Part shown: positions 19,408 through 28,835 of the stretch, piece by piece | Layout: each line of letters opens with the position of its first letter | Position numbering within the stretch: position 1 is the first letter of the stretch | Source: Acidobacteriota bacterium | GTDB lineage: Bacteria; Acidobacteriota; Vicinamibacteria; Vicinamibacterales; UBA823 | DNA length: 64,000 nt | Direction: 5' to 3' | NCBI GenBank assembly: GCA_002730525.1 | Contig: PCAK01000023.1 | Coordinates: 1-64,000, forward strand | Position numbers and translations under genes: made by a program | The notes under the pieces: generated by a model | Databases searched by the model: none | What the model was told of the DNA's origin: nothing | Seen by the model: the letters and a program-made list of their open reading frames with translations, nothing else

Positions 19408-20204
19408 GTGACTCGGATCCCGCGGTCCGTTTGAGTCAGGCCCTGCGTGCCGCCGCCGCGCGGCTCGGATGCTTCGCCGAGCGGGTCGGCTACCTCCCAG
19501 AGACCGCGTCGACGAACGACAAGGCGATCGAGTTGGCGCTGGGCGGTGCACCCGAAGGTACGACCGTGGTGGCCGGTGGCCAGACGGCCGGCCGCGGGCG
19601 ACGGGGGCAGGTCTGGTCGTCGCCTCCGGACGCCGGACTGTACGCGTCGGTGGTGCTCCGGCCACCGGCGCTGGCGCCGCTGGTCACGCTGATGTGCGGC
19701 GTCGCGATTGCCGACGCGGTGCGGCAGCTGACCGAGCTCGAGGTCGCCCTCAAGTGGCCCAACGATCTCGTCGTCGAGCGCCTGGGGCGGCGGAAGCTAG
19801 GTGGGATCCTCGCGGAGGCCGGGACGTCGGCATCCGGGCTCGCCCACGTCGTGGTCGGTTTCGGGATCAACGTGCGGACGGCGCCGCGACCCGACGCGGA
19901 GGCTGGGGACGCCACGTCGATCGAGGCTGAAGGCGCCTCGGTGCCGCCCCTGGAAACCCTGTTGGTCGAGGTACTGGCGGCCCTGGTGTCGTGTCGGACG
20001 GCGATGGTCGCGGGGCAGACGGGTGCTATCCTGGATCGCTGGCGGGCGCTCTCACCCTCGAGCGTCGACGCAGCCGTCGAACTGGCCGGGTCTGGGGGGG
20101 CGCGACGTGGCACGACGGCCGGCATCGACGCGGACGGGGCGCTGCTCGTGCGGGTCGAGGGCGAGATCGAGCGGGTCGTCGCGGGAGTCGTGCGGTGGGT
20201 CTAG
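19404..20204 (+). CDS. birA: Biotin--[acetyl-CoA-carboxylase] ligase
   Basis: The enzyme activates biotin as biotinyl-AMP and attaches it to the carboxyl carrier protein. The 266-residue protein has the catalytic domain at once (LPETASTNDKAIELA, then GGQTAGRGRRGQVWSS, the biotinyl-AMP loop), LKWPNDLVVE, and a C-terminal SH3-like portion. No N-terminal helix-turn-helix is present, so this is the non-repressor (class I) type. It overlaps nadC by GTGA. Confidence 0.95.
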   Translation: MSDSDPAVRLSQALRAAAARLGCFAERVGYLPETASTNDKAIELALGGAPEGTTVVAGGQTAGRGRRGQVWSSPPDAGLYASVVLRPPALAPLVTLMCGVAIADAVRQLTELEVALKWPNDLVVERLGRRKLGGILAEAGTSASGLAHVVVGFGINVRTAPRPDAEAGDATSIEAEGASVPPLETLLVEVLAALVSCRTAMVAGQTGAILDRWRALSPSSVDAAVELAGSGGARRGTTAGIDADGALLVRVEGEIERVVAGVVRWV

Positions 20205-20227
20205 GCTCCCCGCCCAGGGTTGCGCCG

Positions 20228-21046
20228 ATGAAGCAAGACGTCATGCTGCTGGCGATTGATGTAGGCAACACGAACGTCACGCTCGGGGTCTTCGACGGTG
20301 AGACGCTGACCCAGAGCTGGCGCCTCGCTTCGCTCAAAGAGCGGACCGCCGACGAGCTCGGCATCCTGGTGAGCGATCTGTTTCAGGCGCGCGGTCTCGA
20401 CAAGGCGTCGATCGGCGGCGTGGTCGTCGCGTCGGTCGTGCCCGCGCTGACCGGACCGGTGTCCGAGATGATCGCCAGGTACTTCGACCGGGAAGTCGTC
20501 GTCGTCGACCCCGCCGCCGACACCGGCATGCCGGTGCGCTACGACCAGCCCGACGAGGTCGGTGCCGATCGTCTAGTCAACGGCATCGCGGCCTACGAAC
20601 GGTTCGGCCGGATGCAGGGCATCCCGGTCATCATCGTCGATTTCGGCACAGCCACGACCTTCGACTGCATCTCCGCGCGGGGCGAGTACCTCGGCGGCGT
20701 CATCTGTCCCGGCGTGCAGATTTCCGCCGACGCGCTGTTTCAGCGCGCCGCGCGTCTCCCGCGCGTCGACGTCCGCAAGCCGGAGCGGGTCATCGGGCGG
20801 ACAACCGTCGGCTCGATGCAGTCTGGACTCTTCTACGGCTACGTCGCCATGGTCGAAGGGATGGTCGCCCGCATCCGCGCGGAGCTCGAGGGCGACGGCA
20901 CAGGCTCGGCATGCTGCGTGGCGACGGGTGGGATGGCCGGCGTCGTGGCGGCGGAGACGTCGGTGATCGAGGCGGTGGAGCCCGAGTTGACGCTGCAGGG
21001 ACTGCAGATGGTCTGGGTCCGCCTCGGCGCCAAGGCGACGTCGTGA
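20228..21046 (+). CDS. coaX: Type III pantothenate kinase
   Basis: This is the first step of coenzyme A synthesis. The N-terminal ATP loop is MLLAIDVGNTNVTLGVFDG. DFGTATTFDCIS and LGGVICPGVQIS are the ASKHA-fold motifs of CoaX, which uses pantothenate and ATP with a monovalent cation. The protein has 272 residues from the ATG at 20228, or 267 from the ATG at 20243. The birA-coaX pair is common, linking two cofactor steps. The end overlaps the following gene by GTGA. Confidence 0.96.
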   Translation: MKQDVMLLAIDVGNTNVTLGVFDGETLTQSWRLASLKERTADELGILVSDLFQARGLDKASIGGVVVASVVPALTGPVSEMIARYFDREVVVVDPAADTGMPVRYDQPDEVGADRLVNGIAAYERFGRMQGIPVIIVDFGTATTFDCISARGEYLGGVICPGVQISADALFQRAARLPRVDVRKPERVIGRTTVGSMQSGLFYGYVAMVEGMVARIRAELEGDGTGSACCVATGGMAGVVAAETSVIEAVEPELTLQGLQMVWVRLGAKATS

Positions 21047-21768
21047 GTGACCCCGCCGAATACTGCCGGGCTGTCGAAGCCTACCTCTGCCGACAGAATC
21101 ACGGACACCTGATACGCCTGGTCGGACCGGCGTTCGAGCTGGTCCGCGGGTGGGCTGCCGAGGGCGTGCCGCTGAAAGTGGTGATGCGCGGCATCGACGC
21201 ACGGGTCGCACGCCGGGAGGCCAAGGGCGGGCGGCGCCGTGCGCTCCAGATCGAGTTCTGCGAGGACGACGTGCTACGCGCACTCGACGAATGGCGGCTC
21301 GCGGTCGGACCGACGATGCGGTCGGAGGTTGTGCCCGATGGCGCGGTTCCCGACGTCGGTGTGACAGGCCGGCCGGCGCGGGGCCAGAGCCTGCCGAAAC
21401 ATCTGACCGGCGTCATGTCGAGGTTGACGGGGGTCCTCATGGCGCCTGAGCCATGGCCTGGGCTTCACGCCGCGGTCGATCGTACCGTTCGCGCACTCGA
21501 TCCCTTAGGCGCGAAGGTCAAGACCGTGCGCGGTGCGGCCCGGGCCGCGTTGCTCGAGGAGTTGCGCGCGCTCGACGACACGATGATGCAGGAGGTCGAG
21601 GCTGGAGCCGACGAGGGCGTTCTCGCGCAGGCCCGTGCGGCTGCCGGCGCCGACCTCGAGACGTATCGCGATCGGATGACCGAGCCGGCGTTCGTCGAGG
21701 CGACCTCGCGAGCGGTCGCGCACCATTTGCGCGCGCGGAGCGGCCTGCCGCGCCTGAGTACGGACTGA
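21043..21768 (+). CDS. Conserved-looking protein of unknown function
   Basis: A 241-residue protein starting at the GTG in a GTGA overlap with coaX. It is mostly helical, Arg/Ala-rich and without signal or membrane segments. Residues 1-85 (YLCRQNHGHLIRLVGPAFEL, later VARREAKGG) look like a compact helical domain. A polar linker (about 90-120) is followed by a second helical half containing MMQEVEAGADEGVLAQARAA. No catalytic motif was recognised and no family is assigned. Its place between coaX and an RNA methyltransferase, tightly coupled to both, argues that it is a real gene, but the context does not reveal its role. Confidence 0.8.
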   Translation: MSDPAEYCRAVEAYLCRQNHGHLIRLVGPAFELVRGWAAEGVPLKVVMRGIDARVARREAKGGRRRALQIEFCEDDVLRALDEWRLAVGPTMRSEVVPDGAVPDVGVTGRPARGQSLPKHLTGVMSRLTGVLMAPEPWPGLHAAVDRTVRALDPLGAKVKTVRGAARAALLEELRALDDTMMQEVEAGADEGVLAQARAAAGADLETYRDRMTEPAFVEATSRAVAHHLRARSGLPRLSTD

Positions 21769-21805
21769 TTTGGTGCCGGAGACCGCGAGTCGGAGCAGAC
21801 GGACG

Positions 21806-23116
21806 ATGCCGGGCGCGAGCGCCGAGGGGACCCCCGGCGATCTGGTGGATCTGACGATTGACCAGCCGGCCGTTGGGGGGCGGATGATTGCCCGGCACGG
21901 CGGGCGCATCATCCTCGTCGCCGGCGCGCTGCCGGGCGAACGAGTTCGGGCTCGCATCGACTGGGTGCGGCGCGATGTGCCCCTGGCTTCGGTCGAGGAG
22001 GTCGTCGTCGCCGATGCCGATCGGCGACCCGCCGCGGATGATGCGACCTGCGGCGGCAACGTCTTCGCGCACATCGCCTACCCCCGCCAACTCGCGCTGA
22101 AGGCGGAGATTGTGGCCGACGCCTTCGCCCGCATCGGCCGCCTGACGCCGCCTGGGCCCCTGACGATCGCCCCGTCACCCGAGCACGGCTACCGCCTCCG
22201 CGCACGTCTGCATGCGGCGGGCGCCCGGCTCGGCTTCCTGCGTGCGGGGTCTCATCTCCCCTGCGATGCCACGCGGACCGGGCAACTCGCGCCGGCCACG
22301 GGAGAGGTCGTGGCCGGGTTGGAACAGGTGCTTCGCAACCGCGGAGACGGCCATGGCGTGCGCGGTATCGATCTCGCGGAGTCGATCGGCGGCGATCAGC
22401 GGGCGATTCAGGTCTGGTTGGACCGCGCGCATCAGGCGAGCGAGGCGACGCTCGGCGCGCTGGCGGAGGTGCCAGGCGTGACCGGTGTCGCGGCCGCCGT
22501 CCGGCGTCGCGAGCCTCCGCGCGTCGTGGCGGGTGAGCCGATCGTCGCCGAATCGTGGTCGGCGATCCTGCCGTCGCGGCCCAGCGAGGGCGGGGAACTG
22601 CGCCGACGGCCCGCGTCGTTCTTCCAGGGCAACAGATTCCTGCTGCCGGCCCTCGTGGAGCGGGTGCTCGGCGAGATTGGGGACGGCGCCGTCGTCGACC
22701 TCTATGCGGGGGTCGGCTTGTTCGCGTTGGCGGTCGCCGCCTGCGGCGCGCACGACGTCACAGCGGTCGAGGAGGATCCGGTCTCGCGAGAGGATCTCGC
22801 GGGCAACGCGCAGCGCGCGGGTGGGCGGGTGCGGGTGGTGGGGCGCAGCGTCGAGCGCTACCTGCGCGGTCGGCGGCCGACGGCCTCCGGCGTCTGGATC
22901 GTCGATCCACCCCGGACCGGTCTGTCGCGCGACGCGCGCGGTCGCGTCGCCGCCGTGGGACCACCACGGCTCGTATACGTCTCCTGCGACGTGGCCACGC
23001 TCGCGCGCGACCTCGGCACGCTGACGGCGGCCGGCTATGCGTTGCGTCGCCTGGATGGCTTCGATCTCTTCCCGAACACGGCGCACATCGAACTTGTCGC
23101 CACACTCGAACGCTAG
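21806..23116 (+). CDS. RNA (uracil-C5) methyltransferase, TrmA/RlmD family
   Basis: A SAM-dependent methyltransferase for a uridine in rRNA or tRNA. An N-terminal TRAM-like barrel (GRMIARHGGRIILVAGALPG) is followed by a central region and a Rossmann domain with FFQGNRFLLP, VVDLYAGVGLFALAVAACG (motif I), WIVDPPRTGLS and YVSCDVATLARDL, whose Cys is the catalytic nucleophile. LFPNTAHIE near the end is also typical. The Fe-S ligand set of RlmD is reduced to one Cys (ATCGGNVFAHIAYPRQLALK), so it probably lacks the cluster. The start is uncertain: ATG 21806, GTG 21773 or TTG 21770. Confidence 0.92.
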   Translation: MPGASAEGTPGDLVDLTIDQPAVGGRMIARHGGRIILVAGALPGERVRARIDWVRRDVPLASVEEVVVADADRRPAADDATCGGNVFAHIAYPRQLALKAEIVADAFARIGRLTPPGPLTIAPSPEHGYRLRARLHAAGARLGFLRAGSHLPCDATRTGQLAPATGEVVAGLEQVLRNRGDGHGVRGIDLAESIGGDQRAIQVWLDRAHQASEATLGALAEVPGVTGVAAAVRRREPPRVVAGEPIVAESWSAILPSRPSEGGELRRRPASFFQGNRFLLPALVERVLGEIGDGAVVDLYAGVGLFALAVAACGAHDVTAVEEDPVSREDLAGNAQRAGGRVRVVGRSVERYLRGRRPTASGVWIVDPPRTGLSRDARGRVAAVGPPRLVYVSCDVATLARDLGTLTAAGYALRRLDGFDLFPNTAHIELVATLER

Positions 23117-23151
23117 CAGCCCGTGTGGGGGTTCCGGCGGCCTGACTCCGG

Positions 23152-25140
23152 CTACATTCTCGATGGCACCTCGCACCCCATAACGGCCAGGGCGCGCGTC
23201 ATCTGGGCCTTGAAGTACAAGGCGGCCGCTGCCCGCCAGCGCTGGCGATCCGCCTGCGTTTCCTTGAGAATCGGTGCGTGGTGGTAGAAGGCGTTGAAGG
23301 TCTGAGCGAGACCGAACGCATACTTGGCCAGGACCGAGGGTTCCAGACCTCGCAGGGCTTGGTCGACGACCTCGTCGAGCCGCGCGGCCTCCAGCACCAG
23401 TCCCCACAGGTCGTCGCCCTCGCCGCGGGCCAGCGCCTCACCGGGCAGCGACGCGAGCGACGCGACCACCGCCGCTTCGTCGAGGCCGGTCCGTTCGTGC
23501 AGCTTCCGGAAGATGTTGGCCGCGCGCACGACGGCGTACTGGAGGTAGGGGCCGCTCTCACCTTCGAAGCTCAACGCCTCGTCGATATCGAAGACGATCA
23601 CCTTGCCGCGTGAGTACTTGATCATGAAGTACCGCACGGCGGCCGTCGCGATCACGCGGGCGATCTGCGAGGACTCGTCGCCCGAAAGGTCCGGGTTTCG
23701 CTTGATCACCTCGTGGGAGGCGGCGTCGGCGAGCCGGTCCAGCAAGTCGTCGGCCTTCACGCCGAGGCCCTTGCGTCCGGAGACCTCCACGAACGGCCGC
23801 GTCGTATCGATTTCGGTGAACCCCAGCGCACGCGCCGCGCCGTGCGACAACGTGACCATCTCGTAGGAGAAGTGCACGGAGCATTCGGCCTCGTCGGCGT
23901 GGCCCATGGCCCGCAGCGCCTGGGCGAGCAATTCCTGCAAGTAGGCCTGGCGTGTGTCGATGACGTTGTAGACCGCGTCGGCCTGTCCAAACGACGGCGG
24001 GGTCCCCTCGGTCGGGGTCGAGCTGGTGGCCCAGAGTGGTGGGTCGCCGGTCTCCACGAACCGTCGATAGTGGAAGTCGGTGCCCAGCAGTCCGAACTTC
24101 CAGAACTGGTAAGCGATGTCCTTGCCAACGTAGGTGACGGTACCGTCCGAGCGGACGATGACTTTCTCGCGGGGTTCGTCGGCGGCGCCCGACTCAGTCT
24201 CATTTTCCTCGGCGCCGGCCTCCTCGATCGGCATGACCCAGCAACCCGCCAGCTTGCCGGTCTCAGGTCGGGTCATCACCCCGGCGTCGCGGAGAATGTC
24301 GAAGGCGCGGCTCCAGAACTTCAGCCGCAGGATGTCGCCTTCCCAGGTGAGCAGGTCGTACCAGATGTTGAGCCGCGCCATCGTCGCCAGATGCCGTCGC
24401 ACGATCCGCTCGGCGATGACGGCCGCGGTGTCGGCCATCTCATTACCGCCGGCCTCGAGTGCGTGCAGCGCCTCGGCGCGGAGCGCCAAGCGCGCCGAAT
24501 CAGCCTCGTACCATTCGGTGACCTTCGCGTAGACGTCCCAGCAGTAGTAGTCGAAGTCGGGCTGGGCCGCGCGCGTCTTGACATCGGCGGGCCCCATCGA
24601 TTCGAGCTCCCGGAACGCCACGATCATGTCGGCTACCTGGACGCCAGTGTCGTCGATGTAGTTCTGAATCTCGACGCGTCTGCCCTGGAAGCGCAGCAGC
24701 CGGCCGAGCGTGTCGCCCAGGACCGCGTTGCGGAGGTGGCCGATATGGGCCGCCTTGTTCGGGTTGATCGCCGTGTGTTCGACGATCGTCTTGGGGCCGT
24801 TCGGGTCGGCGGCGGGCTCAGCGTCCGGCACGCCGGCGCGTCCGGTCAGGAACGCGACCCGATCGAGGAAGACGTTGACGTATCCGTTCGGAGCGGGCTC
24901 CACGGCGGCGACCCCGTCGACGGCGCTCAGGTCGTCCGCCAGTTCCTGCGCAATCTGCCGCGGCGCCTTGCGCGCGATCCGGGCCAGTTCGAAGGCCACG
25001 GGCACGGCCAGATCGCCCATGCCGCGGTTGGGGGGCATCTGCACGGCAATGGACGGCATTCCGTCGCGGTCGACGCCGTAGAGTCGCGTGATGGCCGAGC
25101 GGAGCGCGGCGCGAAGCGCCTCGTGAATCGGGAGAATCAT
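23152..25140 (-). CDS. argS: Arginyl-tRNA synthetase
   Basis: This class I synthetase charges tRNA-Arg. The 662-residue protein has the Add-1 N-terminal domain, NPNKAAHIGHLRNAVLGDT (HIGH motif near residue 130), the SGRKGLGVKADDLLDRL region where the KMSKS loop is usually degenerate in ArgRS, and the C-terminal anticodon-binding helices with ALRGLEPSVLAKYAFGLAQ. It is somewhat long for the family because of inserts such as the acidic EEAGAEENETESGAADE segment. Its ATG directly follows the mobA stop (TAGATG), so the two are co-transcribed. Confidence 0.96.
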   Translation of the reverse strand: MILPIHEALRAALRSAITRLYGVDRDGMPSIAVQMPPNRGMGDLAVPVAFELARIARKAPRQIAQELADDLSAVDGVAAVEPAPNGYVNVFLDRVAFLTGRAGVPDAEPAADPNGPKTIVEHTAINPNKAAHIGHLRNAVLGDTLGRLLRFQGRRVEIQNYIDDTGVQVADMIVAFRELESMGPADVKTRAAQPDFDYYCWDVYAKVTEWYEADSARLALRAEALHALEAGGNEMADTAAVIAERIVRRHLATMARLNIWYDLLTWEGDILRLKFWSRAFDILRDAGVMTRPETGKLAGCWVMPIEEAGAEENETESGAADEPREKVIVRSDGTVTYVGKDIAYQFWKFGLLGTDFHYRRFVETGDPPLWATSSTPTEGTPPSFGQADAVYNVIDTRQAYLQELLAQALRAMGHADEAECSVHFSYEMVTLSHGAARALGFTEIDTTRPFVEVSGRKGLGVKADDLLDRLADAASHEVIKRNPDLSGDESSQIARVIATAAVRYFMIKYSRGKVIVFDIDEALSFEGESGPYLQYAVVRAANIFRKLHERTGLDEAAVVASLASLPGEALARGEGDDLWGLVLEAARLDEVVDQALRGLEPSVLAKYAFGLAQTFNAFYHHAPILKETQADRQRWRAAAALYFKAQMTRALAVMGCEVPSRM

Positions 25141-25770
25141 CTATACTTTCCGGTCGCGTCCGGGCGCCACGGGTCCCGAGCGGTGCGCGTCAAGGCGTTC
25201 GAGCGCTCGCGCGTAGTCCTCGGGCGTGTTGACGTTCGAGAACAGTACGCCGTGTGGGTCATGCGGTGCGATCTCGTCTGGGCCGACCTTGTGCACCCTT
25301 ACGTGTGGCAGTAGGTCCTGCACCTTCAGGACGCGGTCGTCGATCTGTTGGCGCAGCCGCGGAGCGCATCGCCGCGCATAGCACGCGCAGAGCGGCTCGT
25401 AGCCCGCGAGGGTCTTCGGAATCGCGACGTCGGCCGACCCCATGGACTCGACCAGGTGACGCAGGAACGCCGCATGAATGAACGGCATGTCGCAGGCCAC
25501 CACCAGGACCGGGTCCGCCGTGGCGTGCACCAGGGCCGTGTACACTCCGCCGAGTGCGCCCGTTCCCGGGATCTCGTCGGTGATGATCGGCACGCCCAGG
25601 TCCGCGTAGGGCCCCGGGTCGTTGGCGACGACGAACACTGTCTCGGTGATGCTTCGCAGAACCGCGAGTTGGCGCTCGATGACGCTGGTCGCGCCGAATG
25701 CGAGGGCACCTTTGGGTCGCCCGCCTAGACGACGAGCTTCGCCGCCGGCGATGATGGCCGCCGTACACAT
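25141..25770 (-). CDS. mobA: Molybdenum cofactor guanylyltransferase
   Basis: MobA adds GMP to molybdopterin, so the organism should have a MGD-dependent oxidoreductase. The N-terminal nucleotide loop is AAIIAGGEARRLGGRPKG, followed by VPIITDEIPGTGALGGVYTA and VVACDMPFIHAAFL, in which the Asp binds metal. The 209-residue length from the ATG at 25770 is normal. An upstream in-frame ATG at 25896 would run into the divergent gene and is not used. It is followed without a gap by argS. Confidence 0.9.
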   Translation of the reverse strand: MCTAAIIAGGEARRLGGRPKGALAFGATSVIERQLAVLRSITETVFVVANDPGPYADLGVPIITDEIPGTGALGGVYTALVHATADPVLVVACDMPFIHAAFLRHLVESMGSADVAIPKTLAGYEPLCACYARRCAPRLRQQIDDRVLKVQDLLPHVRVHKVGPDEIAPHDPHGVLFSNVNTPEDYARALERLDAHRSGPVAPGRDRKV

Positions 25771-25794
25771 CCGCCAGAGTAACCTTATCAAATA

Positions 25795-26406
25795 ATGCGT
25801 GAGGCCCGTATCGGACGGATGCTGCCGGCGAGCGTGCACCAGGCGATCGTCGACGAGTTGCCGGCTCGGCTCGACTACTACGAACACTGGTTGCATCCCG
25901 CCGGCCTCCGAAACGGCACGATCGGCGTCGCGGCCTTCCGGGCGGTCCTGAGTTTCCTTCGACAGGAGGACGCTGCCTATCCCGCCGTCGTCAGCCGGGC
26001 CGGCCGCTACGCTGCCGCCTGGTCGCTCGACGGGGCCTCGCCGCTGCCCGCCCGACTGATCGGCTGGCTGCCGTTCCCGCTACAGGCTCGTGCCGCGGTG
26101 TGGCGGGCCCGGAGGGTCATCGCGGCGGCTGACGTCCGGGCCCTGGCGACGGCTAGTGTCCGACGGAAGCGCGCCCGGATCCGGATCGCAGCGTCGGCGT
26201 TCTGCGAGGTGCGCGAGCCTGTCGAGGTGCCACTGTGTGGTTTCTACGCCGCGGTACTCGCCGAAGTACTTGCCCGCCACGGGATCGAGGCGCGGGCCGA
26301 CGTCGAAGACTGCCGGGCCGCGGGTGGGGAAGCGTGTATCGTCACGGCCGCGCTCGGCGCTGACGCGGAGCCGGTCGCCACCGAGGCCGTGCGTGCCCTC
26401 GGCTAG
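25795..26406 (+). CDS. Small V4R-like protein, function unknown
   Basis: A 203-residue soluble protein divergent from mobA (24-base gap). Residues about 130-195 (PLCGFYAAVLAEVLARHGIE, then VEDCRAAGGEACIVTAAL) have the pattern of a V4R/4-vinyl-reductase-like ligand-binding domain, with the C-x(6)-C pair near the end. The N-terminal half is helical (DELPARLDYYEHWLHP) and unassigned. Such domains bind small hydrophobic ligands or act as sensors; no ligand is suggested here. No partner gene is adjacent. Confidence 0.7.
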   Translation: MREARIGRMLPASVHQAIVDELPARLDYYEHWLHPAGLRNGTIGVAAFRAVLSFLRQEDAAYPAVVSRAGRYAAAWSLDGASPLPARLIGWLPFPLQARAAVWRARRVIAAADVRALATASVRRKRARIRIAASAFCEVREPVEVPLCGFYAAVLAEVLARHGIEARADVEDCRAAGGEACIVTAALGADAEPVATEAVRALG

Positions 26407-26422
26407 CAGCCCGTCGTGCAAG

Positions 26423-26462
26423 TGCCGAGCGGCACCGAGACCGTCGAGGCGCCCGCTCGGCA
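26423..26462. repeat. Perfect 10-base inverted repeat upstream of nfeD
   Basis: TGCCGAGCGG (26423-26432) and CCGCTCGGCA (26453-26462), separated by 20 bases, lie in the gap at 26407-26681. It could be a transcript terminator for the V4R-like gene, without a T-tract, or an operator. The rest of the gap holds the nfeD promoter and no credible gene. Confidence 0.45.
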
Positions 26463-26591
26463 AGGCGCGAAGAGAGAGAATACCGGGAGCATTTGACCGA
26501 TGAGCAACACCGCCGGGCGGGATGCATCGGCGGTCGAATGCAGCGGCACTTTCGCGACGGGCTGCTAGGGTCTGGACCCGCCCGCGTCGCG

Positions 26592-26620
26592 TTGACACCG
26601 CCTGCGGGCTCCGCTAGCGT
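26592..26620 (+). promoter_or_regulatory. Promoter of the nfeD-slipin operon
   Basis: Consensus TTGACA (26592-26597), a 17-base spacer and TAGCGT (26615-26620). Transcription near 26627 leaves about 55 bases to the TTG start at 26682, which rules out starts further upstream in this frame. Confidence 0.6.
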
Positions 26621-26681
26621 ACGACGCAGGGTCGAGGAGGTGGCGCGGCCAGCCACGCTCCGCGAGACCCGGAGGTACGGA

Positions 26682-28055
26682 TTGCAGGTGCTGCTCGGTC
26701 GACTCACCGCGGGGCGCCTGGCCCCGATCCTGATCGCGCTCCTGTCGAGCGCGGTGGCGTCGTTCGCCCCGCAGACGCCCGAGGCGCCGGCATCGGATCG
26801 CCCGCTCGTGCTGGTGGCCGAGGTCGAGGCGATCATCCATCCCGTTTCAGCCGAATACATGATGCAGGCGATGGACCGCGCCGATGCGGCCAACGCCGAT
26901 CTCCTCGTGTTCACGCTGCGCACGCCAGGCGGCCTGGTCGAGTCGACCCGGTCGATCACGAGCCGCATGATTTCAGCCGAAACGCCGGTGGCGGTATTCG
27001 TCGCGCCGAGCGGCGCCCGGGCGGCGTCGGCCGGCTTCTTGATCACGATTGCCGCGGACGTGGCCGCGATGGCTCCGGGGACCCACATCGGCGCCGCGCA
27101 TCCGGTCAGTGGGGGTGGTCAGCAACTCGACGAGACGACTGCCGAGAAGGCCGCCTCCGACGTGGCGGCGTTCGCTCGTTCGCTGGCGGCCCAGCGGAAT
27201 CGGAACGTCGAACTGGCCGAACTGGCCGTGATTGAGAGCCAGGCCTTCACCGAGACCGAGGCGGCCGAGGCCGATCCGCGACTGATCGACCTCATCGCGG
27301 CCGATCTCGATGAGTTGCTGGCCGCCCTCGACGGTCAGACCATCACCCGGTTCGACGGACGCGAGGTCGTGCTGCGCACGGCCGATGCGCGGGTCGAGCC
27401 GCTACGGATGACGTGGCGTCAGCGCGTGCTGAGCGGCATCGCGCGGCCGGAAGTGGCGTATCTGCTGTTCAGCCTGGGCACGCTCGGGCTGACGATCGAA
27501 CTGTGGAATCCTGGCGGGATCCTGCCGGGGGTCGTCGGCGGGCTCTGCCTGCTACTGGCGTTCTTTGCCTTCCAGATCCTGCCCGTGAACCTGGCCGGCG
27601 TGGCCCTGGTGGGCTTCGGCGTCGGGCTGCTGGCGCTGGAAGCGTTCGTGGCGAGCTTTGGGCTGCTGGCGGCGGGCGGCATCGTCAGCATCGTGCTCGG
27701 CTCGCTCATCCTCATCGACTCGCCGCTGCCCGAGCTGCAGGTCGGCCTGTCCCTCATTTTGCCGGTGACGGTCGCGTTGTCGGCCATCATGCTGTTCTTG
27801 ACCCGCCTGGTGGTGGCGGCGCAGCGCCGCAGGGCTGTAACCGGCCGGTCGGGCATGATCGACGCGATCGGATGCGCGCTGACCGATTTCGCGCCCGGCG
27901 AGGCAGGTCGGGTCACGACCCACGGCGAGATCTGGGCAGCGACGGCCGCCGAGTCAATTGCCGAGGGTGAAGAGGTCCAGGTGGTCGCGGTGAACGGCCT
28001 GACGCTGACGGTCCGTCGCCCCGCTTCGGTATTGCAGGGAGGAGAACATCCATGA
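26682..28055 (+). CDS. NfeD family membrane serine protease
   Basis: A long-form NfeD (1510-type) protein that works with slipin in membrane quality control. It has an N-terminal signal or anchor ([18 protein letters not shown]), then a ClpP-like protease domain: [16 protein letters not shown], then [14 protein letters not shown] with the catalytic Ser and a downstream Lys. Four or so membrane helices follow (such as [18 protein letters not shown]), and a C-terminal OB-fold of about 60 residues ([13 protein letters not shown]). The start is TTG 26682, just after GGAGGT; GTG 26688 is possible. The stop overlaps the slipin ATG (ATGA). Confidence 0.92.
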   Translation: MQVLLGRLTAGRLAPILIALLSSAVASFAPQTPEAPASDRPLVLVAEVEAIIHPVSAEYMMQAMDRADAANADLLVFTLRTPGGLVESTRSITSRMISAETPVAVFVAPSGARAASAGFLITIAADVAAMAPGTHIGAAHPVSGGGQQLDETTAEKAASDVAAFARSLAAQRNRNVELAELAVIESQAFTETEAAEADPRLIDLIAADLDELLAALDGQTITRFDGREVVLRTADARVEPLRMTWRQRVLSGIARPEVAYLLFSLGTLGLTIELWNPGGILPGVVGGLCLLLAFFAFQILPVNLAGVALVGFGVGLLALEAFVASFGLLAAGGIVSIVLGSLILIDSPLPELQVGLSLILPVTVALSAIMLFLTRLVVAAQRRRAVTGRSGMIDAIGCALTDFAPGEAGRVTTHGEIWAATAAESIAEGEEVQVVAVNGLTLTVRRPASVLQGGEHP

Positions 28056-28822
28056 GTCTGTCCCCAGTTGCAGTGTTCGCGTTGATCGTGGCGTTGTACC
28101 TGCTCAGCTCCATCAAGGTGCTGAACGAGTACGAGCGCGGTGTGATCTTTCGGCTAGGGAAGCTGCTGCGGCAGTCGAAGGGGCCGGGAGTCATCCTCGT
28201 CTTCGCACCGATCGATCGCATGGTGCGGGTCAGCCTGCGCACGATCGTAATGGACGTACCGCCGCAGGACGTCATTACGCGCGACAACGTCTCGGTCAAG
28301 GTGAACGCGGTGGTCTACTTCCGCGTCATGGACCCCCAAAAAGCGATCGTCGAGGTCGAGAACTTCCACTACGCCACATCGCAGTTGGCCCAGACCACGC
28401 TCCGGAGCGTGCTGGGGCAGGTTGAGCTCGATGGGTTGCTGTCGCAACGCGAGAAGCTCAATTCGGACCTTCAGGTGATCCTCGATCAGAACACCGACGC
28501 GTGGGGGATCAAGGTCTCCTCGGTCGAGGTCAAGCATGTCGATCTGCCGCCCGACATGCAGCGCGCCATGGCGCGTCAGGCCGAAGCCGAGCGCGAGAAG
28601 CGTGCTAAGATCATCCACGCCTCAGGTGAATTCACCGCGTCAAAGCAGCTCTCGGAGGCTGCGGCCGTGCTTGCCGTGGAACCCAACGCCATCACGCTGC
28701 GCTATCTGCAGACACTGACCGAAATTGCTTCCGAAAAGAACTCGACGATCGTCTTCCCCCTGCCGATAGAGTTGTTGAATATGATTAGGCGGACGCCACC
28801 CGAGGGCGGGTCGTCGGCGTGA
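28052..28822 (+). CDS. Slipin (stomatin/SPFH-Band 7 protein)
   Basis: A membrane-anchored oligomeric scaffold. One N-terminal transmembrane helix ([19 protein letters not shown]) is followed by the Band 7 core: [34 protein letters not shown] and [20 protein letters not shown], ending in a helical tail that would assemble into oligomers. The 256 residues match the prokaryotic p-stomatin group, normally paired with NfeD as here. The four-base overlap with nfeD supports a shared complex. Confidence 0.95.
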   Translation: MSLSPVAVFALIVALYLLSSIKVLNEYERGVIFRLGKLLRQSKGPGVILVFAPIDRMVRVSLRTIVMDVPPQDVITRDNVSVKVNAVVYFRVMDPQKAIVEVENFHYATSQLAQTTLRSVLGQVELDGLLSQREKLNSDLQVILDQNTDAWGIKVSSVEVKHVDLPPDMQRAMARQAEAEREKRAKIIHASGEFTASKQLSEAAAVLAVEPNAITLRYLQTLTEIASEKNSTIVFPLPIELLNMIRRTPPEGGSSA

Positions 28823-28835
28823 GGGACGCCAGGCC

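Noticed and set aside
23713-25314. 533-codon open frame opposite argS
   Set aside because: Shadow of argS; no family motifs, and it crosses into mobA.
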